This document shows positions 13,001 to 22,900 of a stretch of DNA of 64,000 nucleotides, piece after piece. Each line of letters begins with the position of its first letter. The first letter of the stretch is position 1. Location of the stretch: NCBI GenBank assembly GCA_921293015.1, contig OV121092.1:34045764-34109763 (forward strand), given 5' to 3'. The notes under the pieces are model-generated. The model was not told where the DNA came from. It did not search any database and worked only from the letters and a program-made list of their open reading frames with translations. The stretch comes from Phorcus lineatus (lineage: Eukaryota > Mollusca > Gastropoda > Trochida > Trochidae). The translations under genes and the position numbers were made by a program.

Positions 13001-16000
13001 ATTGCAATAGCAGGTCACAACAGTCTCAAATTAGGTGACAACAGTCCAATCAGTCACTAAAAAAACTAGGATAGCCGAGTTTCAGGAACTGCAACATGCT
13101 GACAATAGGAACATTCTGGATTTGAATATGGGATAGAGACATGTATATCACATATACTACTGCAATAGCAGGCAAGGACTTGATAAGTGCTCAGACAATT
13201 TGAAGATGCAAACATGTGAGAGAAAAAAAATTGAACAAAAGACAAAATATTATAAGACAACTTCTGAAAGTTGCTTGAATGTAAATTTATAACCAAATAG
13301 ATGATGTCATTGGAAGTAATTATCATTTGCTTTAGATTTAACTTTCATAATCAATCCTATTATTTCACTGCTCTCAATCAAATTCTGCCATTTTGAAATA
13401 TGTAATATTTTTTTATATCTTTTTTTCCTGTTTATTTCCAACATGTAGTAGTGATAACCAGTTTTACTCAACACAATAAGGAATACTCAATAGAAAGACA
13501 GGTTAATATAGCAAGTATATGCAAGAGGTACACTCGTAACATGGCTCCATGATCTATGGAAGTAAAAGGCTAGAAGCAACACTGAAAACACTCCTGCAGC
13601 GAAACTGCCCAGGTATATCAGAAGGTTTAAGTTTTTGGAAGGGGTTAACGAGCCGCTTTTGGGAGAGGGCGGTTTTAACATCAAATCGGTATGTGAATGT
13701 ACCTGCTCCTGTGGTATGGCGGTGCTCAGCGCCAGTGCTGTTGTCCCCAGACAATGGCTCCAAATGGACTCTCCTGTACACACAGACAGGTGAGGTCAGC
13801 AACAACATGGGCATGAAGTGTGTGCATTGACAGCAACAACATAATTTGCAATAACAATGACATCAACTTTTCAAACAACATTTATAACAATTAATATTGA
13901 CTACATCTGCGAATTAGTGCTTGATTTTGTTTAAGGACAGGCTTACCTTTATGCACTAGGAAAAAACTCAAGATTCAAAACATCTTATATCACCTTTCCA
14001 AGTTTGAATTTCATCTTCAACATACATATCTGTAGAATTACAAATTTTATTATCACATTCTAATGGTATGTCTCCTGTTGTACTTACGGGCTGCCATTTC
14101 CAATGCAACATCTCCAAGCGACTGTCCCAGATCTCCAAACGTCAGTCGATTAGAAGGAAGCATTTCTTCTTCAGTCTAGAACAGTATAATTAAGGTGAAT
14201 ATTAGAAAAACACGAAAAATTATTGAAAAAGCATTTGAATTTGCAATGAGATATGTATTTACGTAACGCATTACTTACCCATTTGGTGGTGTCTTCTCCA
14301 CCTGGTCTGATGACAGCCCATAAAGTCGCATGTTCTGACATTTGTTTAACTAAGGTTTTTTAAAAGTAGTCCAATCAAATATTAGATTCTAAGAAGATGG
14401 CCATTTGGAATGCATTCAGGACCATTCATAGACATCAAACATGTCAACAGAGACAAAAAAGATGTGCAGGAGCCAATTGCCACTATCTGCTTGATGTAGG
14501 CATGGAGATTGGCTACGGAACTCCCATCAGAACATGCAACTGTACAGGTTGTTCTCAGTCCATGATGCAGAGGAAACCCCATTGAGCTAATGATCCAGAT
14601 AAATGTATTCCGCATAACATGATCCATTTTAGTTAGACTGTTCATTTTATCTATAAAAACTATGCATCTTGCTGTAGAACAAATTTGTAATAAAGTTGCT
14701 TCAAGATAATATCCTCATAAAATCACACACTGGATATGTTGTCCCAATATGAAAAAACACTGAAATAAACTTACAGCAACATGTGTAGAGTAAGGGTTTG
14801 ATCCATCAGGAAGTCTGAGTTTTGGCACGGCAGATTTCTTGGGTGACGGAATAACCTTCACCACACTAGGACCACAGTAAGATTTTGCTGGAAACGCTCC
14901 TTGACGACGAAGCAAGTCTATCTCCTGTTGTAAACAATAAAGTCTTCATGAAATCTAATGCGTATTTAACTCAAACACATGAATTAAGCCAACTTTACAT
15001 AAAATCTTAAAATTCTTTGATCTTTATTTTTGACACATGAATTGATATATTTTACATTTTATAACCATTTTACAGGCTGTCACAAAGTAAATTCTTAGAT
15101 ATTTCTCATATGCTTTGGCTTGACACTTTTCAATGATGACCTAATGTACATTAATATACAATTATAAACTGGTGATGTGGTCAATACCTGCTTTTATAGA
15201 CCCTATAAACTATAAAAACAGGTATTGACCGAATTCACCAGTCCATAATTGTTTTATTATGTTTCGAATTAAATACGAAAAGAAAAGTAAAAACTACAGT
15301 CATGAACAGCAATCTAGATCAATTGTTCAACACGACGGTCAAATGACGTCACGATAACAATAGCATGACATCCTGTAACAACGGTTTGACATCATTATTT
15401 CTATTTCAAGTCAATATCACTTTTGGTAGGACTTGGAGCGAAGTCAATATGCTTTTCTGTCGACTGACACGTGACCGTTTATTGACCAATCGGATTGCCA
15501 GAAAAATAAGATCACATAATAAACTTGATTATTCAGGGGTTTATTTTCAAATCATCTTTTAGATCAAAACTTCAGGCGAAAGACTTACCTCAGGGAAAAC
15601 CTTGTCTAGTGCTTCAACCATCTTAAGGTCAAAGAATCTCTCTTTCTGTGTTTCAATATGGTGGACTATTCTCTCAAGATAGTGGTGAAGCTAAAAAAAA
15701 AAGGAATATCAATCACTGATATATTCTTAATAACGACAAGAATCAAAATGAATACATTCCCTTAGGACTGCAGAATTTGTGTGTTTGCTTCAGCTTTCAT
15801 GCAAAATTTGAAACTAAATCTGCTCGCCGTTCCAATGAATACATACTTATTGATAAGATTGAAGATGCAATATCATAACACTTTTAACTAATCTGTGAGT
15901 GTCAAACATTATCAGATATAAAAAGGTTGACTTAAAATTTCTAATAATCATCCTAATTATGCTCTTTCGTACTGAATAAAAATGTAAGCATCATATGAAC

Positions 16001-17268
16001 TATTGAATAATTCAACATAAGAGTGGTCCTTAACTTATTTCATTGAGCATAAACACATACATAATATATCAAGGTGAATATAATCAAAACATAACTAAGC
16101 AGCAAAACATCATTACAATTTCTTAATTTGAATGAATTACCTCAGATTTATACTCAAAATATCGAAGATGCTCTCTGAAAGGAGGTAACTGTTCAATGAC
16201 TTCCTGTAGAAATATCCAGGACAAGCGGCTGCAACAAAACACATTTATTAACACTAGATTAATTATTTTTTAAAAGTTTAAACTGTCTTAACCTGACATT
16301 TCTAGTATGGACTAATTAATTATTCCAGAAAATTTATATTCACAATTATCTTCTCTCACATGTTTATCAATGAATACAGCAAATAGTGAAGAAATAATTA
16401 ACATCTATGAAAAACTTTGTTTATATTGTAAAATTCAATTAAAAAGAATTTTCAATCTGGAATATATCTTATCTAAAACAACAGGATCCATCTTATCATT
16501 CTAACTAATGTGATATGGTAAAGCTAACAAATACCATATTCTATCTCATGAATAGATTGATTGGTTTGGCTGCCTACCTGTCTTGTTGTAGTGTTGTAAT
16601 GAATAGCTCAATCAGTTCCTGTTTCAGCATGGAGATATCCATATCGTCAACTTCCCTTTTCTCTTCAATGTTGGTAAGAATTCTGAAAATGAACACAAAA
16701 AGATATGAAAATCAATACATATCTATTTTGATGAAGTAAACCATATATTCCATTCGGACACCTTTCAAACCTCCACAAAAACTTATCATGTATACATATG
16801 TACTTCCTTGTCTTATGGTTAGGAATTCCAACAGTGTTACAATTAAATGTTTGTTGTGAAATGCAAAAAAAAATACCTCTGTTTGACCTTTGATTGATTA
16901 TTTACTAAAATCTTTATACTTATTTTCAATCTCAATTCTCCCTTGGAAATATACATATCTAATTTTATAAGACAAAATATTAATTTTACATGATTAATCG
17001 ATTTTGAATACAAGAACTAATGAATTCAAACTGCATAAGATGAGAAAACATTTCTTAGCTCCATTAATTCAATAGTCGTACTCAGTAAAAAACAAAGTAT
17101 AACTACCCACCTCTTTCTGATATCATCTGCCCACACATTGGCCTTTTCTCTGGGGGAGGGATTTTGAATCCCCTGGACTGAAGCCACAAGACTGCTCCGC
17201 CCCTCCGGCAAAAAAGGGAGTTTGGGGGAGGTTGCACAGTCGATCGACATCTCTACTTTTGATGTCAT
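1024..17268 (-). CDS. dynein heavy chain tail, DNHD1-like, 5' part of gene
   Basis: Exons in transcript order: 17111-17268 (ATG at 17268), 16578-16682, 16141-16228, 15589-15690, 14775-14924, 14279-14334, 14088-14175, 13703-13773, 12567-12683, 11307-11456, 10526-10695, 9979-10089, 9433-9480, 8780-8863, 8207-8296, 7802-7882, 7059-7222, 6438-6621, 5693-5946, 5335-5491, 1824-1998, 1024-1242. Every junction keeps phase except 14775/14334. The roughly 940 residues are helical. Typical tail segments include SLGRWQREAVLWGAVSSIPF followed by FFKNFLILKMFRRWRSNK, then RLGNFVKLVDQLIVEHMF, and the last exon with NGMLYVDCSAIHEGLLP. Dynein heavy chains have 4000-4700 residues, so AAA1-6 and the microtubule-binding stalk lie off the left edge. 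The tail binds intermediate and light chains and sets the cargo or axonemal site. DNHD1 is my best match; DNAH14-type chains are the alternative. The divergent start toward CCDC34 fits ciliary regulation. Confidence 0.7.
2147..4289. mobile_element. 2.1-kb non-autonomous DNA transposon with 14-bp TIR
   Basis: Positions 2147-2160 and 4276-4289 form a perfect 14-bp inverted repeat (ATAGACCGATCCAG). Both subterminal regions contain ATTGGCTGAAAT. The interior is AT-rich and shows no transposase frame, so this is a deletion derivative or MITE-like element. It lies in the 3.3-kb intron between dynein exons 5335-5491 and 1824-1998. No clear target-site duplication was seen. Confidence 0.5.
4294..4674. 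mobile_element. 381-bp foldback element with 43-bp arms
   Basis: The arm at 4294-4336 is repeated inverted at 4632-4674 with about three mismatches; both begin CATCCTGTCTCAGGGTAAAA when read inward. The interior has no coding frame. It abuts the TIR element ending at 4289. Confidence 0.6.
5151..5277. repeat. 67-bp tandem duplication, two units
   Basis: Two diverged direct copies begin at 5151 and 5218. Each contains GCCCAAGGTAAAACAA, then an ATCTCAT stretch and a purine-rich AATAAACCC end. The first unit carries TTCGAATC, which resembles a tRNA B box, so this may be a SINE remnant. Confidence 0.45.
5335..6621 (-). CDS. low-complexity, acidic insert in dynein tail
   Basis: Three phase-linked exons (6438-6621, 5693-5946, 5335-5491) encode a stretch unlike the flanking helical tail. 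A Ser/Asp/Thr-rich part is followed by a Met-Thr-Gly-Ser run with repeated TGTSGT, then acidic text (DGSEDEANEREISLD) and LPPLPNLPRHG, and ends in EDDDMGVATPDLVV. It looks disordered and probably phosphorylated. All three exons have consensus splice sites and fit the phase, so it is part of the gene and not a pseudogene break. This segment is the least likely to be conserved between species. Confidence 0.6.
9676..9795. mobile_element. palindromic MITE-like element
   Basis: Inverted arms of about 37-42 bp (9676-9712 and 9752-9795) share CATATGACTTTTA read inward. The loop contains GAGAGCGAGTTTTG. A TGACGTCA-like site follows near 9830. The same arrangement recurs at 11.5, 34.5 and 62.6 kb. Confidence 0.5.
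10268..10352. repeat. ATG/GTCATG microsatellite
   Basis: A run of GTCATG units passes into a long run of ATG trinucleotides with ACG interruptions. It is open in several frames, which explains spurious Met/His-rich reading frames here. It is intronic between two dynein exons. Confidence 0.85.
11486..11770 (-). mobile_element. truncated copy of MITE family shared with 62.6 kb
   Basis: Read on the minus strand this matches 62590-62940: the AACGAGC-AAAGCGAGTTTGATACC apex, one palindrome arm (AATAGTATTAAATGGAAG), TTTAGTATTCTGTTAATTAC, then two TGACGTCA-type sites and the ACACTAGTTTAATAT and ACACGGGTGAGTAATAAA ends. The outer palindrome arm is missing where the next element begins at 11771. Confidence 0.65.
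11771..12336. mobile_element. 566-bp element with long TIRs containing GGCGGAT repeats
   Basis: The left end (11771-11836) and the reverse complement of the right end (about 12268-12336) align as TATATGTA-GACTC followed by several ATCTATGGCGGATCT-like words. The interior holds TGACGTCA twice (about 12228 and 12240) and no coding frame. It directly abuts the truncated MITE to its left, which suggests insertion into that copy. Confidence 0.5.
14279..14341 (-). CDS. dynein-like exon with alternative start codon
   Basis: As an internal exon (14279-14334) it reads HATLWAVIRPGGEDTTKW and joins TEEEMLPSNRLTFGDLGQ of exon 14088-14175 in phase. Just upstream and in the same frame lies an ATG (14339-14341) giving MSEHATLWAVIRPGG. 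The main dynein frame could therefore begin here, with the exons at 14775-17268 belonging to another transcript. Transcript data would decide. Confidence 0.45.
14775..17268 (-). CDS. dynein-like gene, first five coding exons
   Basis: These exons encode 201 residues in continuous phase, from MTSKVEMSID to SNPYSTHVA. The ATG at 17266-17268 follows an acceptor at 17278-17279, and a non-coding exon lies upstream. Helical segments such as LSWIFLQEVIEQLPPFREHL are followed by a basic, proline-containing stretch (VIPSPKKSAVPKLRLP). The last exon ends in phase 0 at a good GTAAGT donor, whereas the next recognisable exon must begin with two nucleotides of a split codon. Either an exon of 3n+1 nt between 14340 and 14770 was missed, or these exons form a separate short gene or isoform. 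Confidence 0.55.
15160..15250. repeat. imperfect palindrome; related fragment at 25.85 kb
   Basis: Arms near 15160-15197 and 15212-15250 share AAACTGGTGA and GTCAATACCTG read inward. A fragment with ATAAACTGGTGTTTAGGTCA lies at about 25851-25870, so it is a dispersed family. Confidence 0.45.
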
Positions 17269-17881
17269 CCTTACCAACTATTATGTTTTTCAGTTTTTTT
17301 TTACACTACATGACCATATTTTTAATCTGAAAATAATTTAAAAAAGAAGATTAGAAAAAAAAGAAATAAGATAGTTAATTTCTCGTAACCATTTAGTATA
17401 ATATGTCATTTTAACATTTTTCCTTAACATTTTTGTTTATTATTGATAAGTGCTTATGATGGTATAGTTTTTATTTAATGTTGTGCAATATTTTGATATT
17501 TAAATGGCTGGTCATATATGTAAATTTATGGGGAACGTAAATGATATATTTTAACATTGAAAATCAAACTTTTGCTAATTCTAAATAACTATAACATCAA
17601 ACTGACAAAACAATAAAGTGGACCTGGGTCTTTTTGCAAACAAACAAGTCTATTTGTCACTTGTATTGTTTAATCACTTAAGAGCAACAAAGTCAAATAT
17701 GGCCTAGGCTAGTGCTCGAAAACTGAACCTGATAAATTATTCAAAGCAAAGTTTGAAACTAAGTAGACATATCCCACTCAATTACCAATAAAATGTCTGA
17801 TATTGTAGAGAAATTTTAAATATTTTCAATGAAAACACGATCAAAAGATTAAAGTGTAGGTTAAACAAAAAACAGAATTAC

Positions 17882-17950
17882 CTCAAACTATCCGATAAAA
17901 TCCAAAACTCCGTTGCCAGGACGCCATTTTGATCACCCTAAACATTGCAG
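17882..17950 (-). other. probable 5' non-coding exon of dynein-like gene
   Basis: On the minus strand an exon-like segment ends TAGTTTGAG before a GTAATT donor at 17880-17881. It precedes the coding exon, whose acceptor (TAG) is at 17278-17279. An ATG in this segment is followed by a short frame only. The 5' limit is not defined by sequence. Confidence 0.4.
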
Positions 17951-18130
17951 TCTCGCAGCAAATTAATAGATGTTTATTGAATGGTAAATATGAAAATACA
18001 AACCCTTTTGAACTGATTTATTTAATGTATTAGAGTAACATTATATTATTTTTGAATTCTTCTGAAAACATTGTCACTTTGAAACAGTAAATTTTATTTT
18101 GAACCAATGAAATCAAATGCATTATTTTTA
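17912..18130. promoter_or_regulatory. divergent promoter between dynein-like gene and CCDC34
   Basis: About 200 bp separate the probable first exons of the two diverging genes. At 17912-17925 lies GTTGCCAGGACGCC: a perfect RFX half-site (GTTGCC, or GGCAAC on the other strand) with a degenerate second half. RFX X-boxes drive ciliary genes. The flank is otherwise AT-rich without a clear TATA box. Confidence 0.4.
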
Positions 18131-18241
18131 GTGCGGACCAAAGCGCCATATTGAAACTTTGTTTTGACTTGTAACAACTTTCACTTAACGGATACCTCGG
18201 GAGATTTGCGATTTGTTATGCAACTCGATCAGAGCCATTAG
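18130..18241 (+). other. probable 5' non-coding exon of CCDC34
   Basis: The segment ends AGCCATTAG before a GTAATG donor at 18242. The first coding exon has its acceptor (TTTCAG) at 19689-19694, so a spliced leader exon here is the simplest model. The transcription start is not defined by sequence. Confidence 0.35.
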
Positions 18242-19694
18242 GTAATGGTGATATGGGTTTTGTATTCCGGCATCTTCAACCTTTATTATTTGAAGGCATC
18301 GATAATAACTTATGTACAATGATTAATATGAAAAGTCCTTCGGTTTTCGTGTATATTGACCGGTTTTCGATCAGTTTCTTATTTGTTTTTACAAAATGTT
18401 TATTTAAAATTGGATTAGTTTTAACTCCGTTTACCGGGTGGATATGGACTGTGTCCTTCTGGGTCTATAATTGAAACTACTGAATTCCCATCAGACTGTT
18501 TGATACATTTGAAGACTAATTCTTTCAGCCCTTACAAAATGTACTTTCATATTTGGATTCCGTCTTGTAATAAATTACTTTATTCTAACATACTTTTTGC
18601 CAAAAGATTAATCTATATTTCAAGTATCAAGTAACATGCTCTTTCTCTTGAGAGGTTTGTTAAATATCTAATTAAGATGACATACTTGATTGAAAAACTT
18701 TTAGCTAGAAAAAATAACAGGATAAAATCTTTTATTACAAAGTGGAAACAAATATCTGCTTTACTTAATTATTCATAACATGCTTATACCTCACTGTGCA
18801 CATCCTTATCTTATCCAAACTTATACAAATGTCTACAATTAATATTAGAACACCTCGATTACCTGAGTGTAGTCGTTTTACTCCATATTCTGTTAGAATT
18901 AGAAAAAGCAAAATGATTTGTACACTGCCTTACTATAGAATATGTATGAATTGAAATTGAATTTATATAAGAATGAATAAATAAAAATTCTATTTAACCC
19001 TTTGTTCACGGTCTAAGATTAATAAGGTTTTTGTTCCGAACTAAAGAACTATACTGACATGTTAAAATGTAGAGGAAGAGTATTGTGCTTGGCAGAGATT
19101 AGTAATCAGATGAACAGTTAATCTAATTTTCTGTTCATGTGCATTGACTGCACAACCAAAGTTTAGTTCAAAGCTTATTTTATCTGTAGCAGCTTCCGGA
19201 CGACATTACTGAAGCTGATGAGCTACAGGGCCCAGGCTCAATTTTATTTAAAGGCTGAAACTAGTTAAAGCTCTTGAAGATGATAACTTTTTAATTTTGC
19301 TTCATAATTAAGCCTGTTGAGCTACAGACCTAGCTTGATTTGTAATCTTTATTTTCATACAGTTTGGCATCAAGTTGACTACTATTCCAGATGTTAAAAT
19401 CAGACATGTGGAAATTTAATTATTTTGACAAGTAATGATTACTCCTGTAAACAAATATGTTACTTGTATTCTGGGAAAGTTATGGTTATCTGTCACTCAC
19501 TGTTTTCATTTTGAATGCGTAACTGAATTACCCGTTCGAGTTTACGCAAATACGCATCTTATCTGGAGCCCTGTTGTGTTCATTTTCAGAATTCTGTTGA
19601 GTAATCTGACTGTTTAATACACGATGTCTGATTTCATCATTCTTTAACATGTTATTGTGATTCCTACATTATCTTTATGATATTGATGTTTCAG
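18242..19694. other. CCDC34 first intron
   Basis: An AT-rich 1.45-kb stretch with no exon-like segment and no recognised repeat. Open frames here lack coding bias. Confidence 0.4.
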
Positions 19695-19711
19695 TTGACT
19701 GACATTTGAAG

Positions 19712-19968
19712 ATGAGTCTACGTCCCCGCCCAGTGACAGCTACGGTCACTAAGCCCCGATGGATGGAGATGCCAGATGCAAAGGCTCTAGCTCATGCTAG
19801 ACGACATTCCCTCGGGTCAACGGGTTCAACAGCATCACTAGTCTCTGTGTTGGACCACGACAGTTACATTAGTGTTCCTAGTGATTCGGAGATAGAGGCA
19901 CCTAGAATACAACTTGTACGCAAGCGATCTCCGAAAAAGACTAGGAGCTCAACAAGGGAAAATGAGGA
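19712..19968 (+). CDS. CCDC34: CCDC34 coding exon 1
   Basis: It encodes 85 residues from MSLRPRPVTATVTKPRWMEM to the phase-2 donor GTAAGA at 19969. The frame runs into an in-frame stop just past the donor, so splicing is required. A Ser-rich patch with HSLGSTGSTASLVSV is followed by a basic RKRSPKKTRSS stretch. Confidence 0.85.
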
Positions 19969-22900
19969 GTAAGAGACCGGTTTATAGTGAAGTCTTTAAA
20001 CGAAACTCACAACATATTTCTTACATTTCAATACTTTTCCCCAAAATGTCTGTTTTTTAAAGGAAAACAAATTCTATTATTCCCAATCACATCCAAAGTT
20101 GTTGAGGGATAATAAAACTTTGTCCAGTTAGAAGAATTTAATTTTCATCTTGTCATTTGAATTTACAAGAAATTAATATTTAAAAATATGAAATATTGCA
20201 AATTATATTTAGCCCAGAGTTAAGGGTTCAGTCTTTTTAGCTCATCAGACCTGAAAGCTCTGGTGGGCTTGTTGCATTGACAGTTGTCCGTTGTCCATAA
20301 TCTTTTCACATTTTCAAATTCTAGTCCAGGAGCGCTACACCCCAAAAGCTAAACTCCCTCCCCACACACCACCTCCCCCCTTAAATTTGGGTGAGGTAGG
20401 CATTTTCCCTAAAATAATCTGCTCTGAATATCGTCATAGGAGAGTGAAATTTCATGAGTGATATCTTTCTGCCAGAGAGACCGAATTTTTAATTTTGTAA
20501 ATTATATATGCCATGTGTTTTGTGAATCTCTCATTTTCATAGGTTCTTTGTACAACTTTTGAACCAATATTTGTGTCCTAAAATTCATCATACACATTAT
20601 TCAGTCTCTGCCTAGAGGTTATTCAAGTAATTACTTCCCATATGAACTCTGTTAAAATTTGGGTAACATGGTTGCATTTTGGTTCTTTTAAAATTACCTA
20701 ACCGAAGAATTTTCAACAGTCTTTATTTTGTATCCAATAAAATATTTTGCACCTCTGGCTGACCTGATTTTTAAGAAATATGTCAGCATCACACATTGGA
20801 AAGAAATCTTCTTCTCTAAGGTTACAGAGACATTGATCTGATGAAGCCCCCCAAATAGGTGGTGAAAAGTAACAATTAACTTTCTTGAAAATATCACCTG
20901 CATGGTTGGTGCCACGTCCCCTCTCTCTTTATATTTTTCTCATGATTTTTACATTAGTTTGACTATAGGTATCCTTTAGTGATCAATGAAGTAACATAAG
21001 AGCCTCACCTGTGTTTGTCTTCTCTAAGTTTATTTGAAAAGACAAAATGCTCTGGTCTCTTTGCTTATGTGAAAGTTCAAATAACAATAATCTATTCCAA
21101 GGCTAGGAACTGCTCCACTCATAGCAGAAGGTACATTGGGAGATTTCACTTAGAAGCCTGTGTTTGGACGGAATGACAGTTCTTATATCCATTCTGTTAT
21201 AATTATTTTAATGATTTTTGCTTCAGTGAAGAGAACAACAAGAACAACTCTGCCAGACTGAACAGGAAGACAACTCTGGACAATCACGTGGAAGGAGATC
21301 TGTTGCCGTGGGAGACGTGGCTGATTAGGAAAACACAGCAAGAGAGGGAGAGACGGAGGATCGAGAGCCAGAGAAAGAAGCAAGAAAAAGCCAAGAAATA
21401 TGAGCAAGAACTTGAGAAGAATTCCAAAGAGCTTAAGGCACAACATGATCGCATTGAGTGGATGGAGAAAAAGAGGCACGAAGAAATGCTGAGAAAGAGA
21501 ATGGAAAAGTTAAAATTGAGGAATGAAAAGACGGACAAAGAAAGGACCAAAAGACAGGTAGAAGAGAAATCGAACGTGAAATTTAAACAATGGCTTCAGG
21601 AAAAACATGAGGAAGAAAGAGCTAAAAGAAGAGCTGAGAAAGAGAAGAAACGAAAAGAGGAGGAAGAGAAAAGGATGAAAGCAGAGAAGGCGGAACAAAA
21701 GTTTCAAGAATGGGTCAGGGCTGCAATGAAGCGTCCAAAGTCAGCCCCGAGTAGCTATGGATATATGGATGGAAAACTGAAAGGTAGGCTGCTTAAAGAT
21801 TTGTGTGGATATTGTATATTTTGGTTGTGTTTTACAGTAGGTAATCTTCTATATTTGTATTTCTTGTTTCCAGGGAATGTGTGTATACTTCTTTCTTCTT
21901 CTTGTATGAAGCCTATGTTAAAGGTTTAGTCACAAAGGGTATAAGATTAAACAGTCATTTGTTTAAATGGTGTTTTGAATTCAGTGGAATTGACTTGTTA
22001 AAAGGTTTAGGGTTATCAATGTTATGGCAAGAGAGGGCACCACAAGTATCTTTGGGTCAGGTATTAGAGGTTCGGAAAAAAATTGGTGACTGGCTTTTAG
22101 GGCTGGTCTTTTGGACATCTAATCTGCCCTTCAAAAACTGCAATATAATGATACTTGTTTGTATATAAATTAACAGTCTTTATAAGGTATTTAATGAAAT
22201 TTTCTCTTGATGTTGAAGCAAAACGCATTTGAGAGTTACTTCCCTTGTCTATTAGTTTTGTGAAGTGATGAATTGGTTATATGCTCGTATGGACATAGTT
22301 TTCTTAATATTTTCATAGTCATTCACATTCTAAGTAGAAACACTGACTTAAAAAGACTTAACACTTCATGAGTTGAGACTGAAAACTTCAATTACTCCAT
22401 TCCCCTCTTTGACTATGACTACTATTTGCATGCAATCAGTTTAAACGTTATCATTGATAATTGGTTTTTAGGTCACTTCTAAGACACAGGTGTACCACAT
22501 CTTTGTTGTCATATCAGGAACTTGTTCAGTTATTGGTTCTTCATTTTGGTTATTCACATAGACCTTTCACGTAAATACACAGAAAATGTTGTCCTGATGT
22601 ACAAATATATAAACACAAACAAACACATTTGTTTCACAATTTATTAACATGATGAAAAACTATCTTCATTGGTTAACATTTGTAGGTATCACAGATTTTT
22701 CACAGTGTCGTTAAAATGTGTTATTTAAGGCGGAATAACACTAGTAAGAGCATTCATTGTCCAGACAAAATAATTACCTATTTGTACATATTCATCAAAT
22801 GGCGGCAGGTATTAAATGTGAATATAAACTTGCCAGAAAGTTTTTGAGTAACCACAAGAAGCTAACAATAAGTATAACAAGTATGTTTTAAGTTTCTTAG

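Noticed and set aside
13549..13830. Overlapping open frames on both strands around 13.55-13.83 kb
   Set aside because: Only 13703-13773 on the minus strand fits splice sites and phases of the dynein gene; the rest is intron or shadow.
21183..21707. Leu/Phe-rich minus-strand open frames resembling membrane segments
   Set aside because: Antisense shadow of the Lys/Glu-rich CCDC34 coiled-coil exon.
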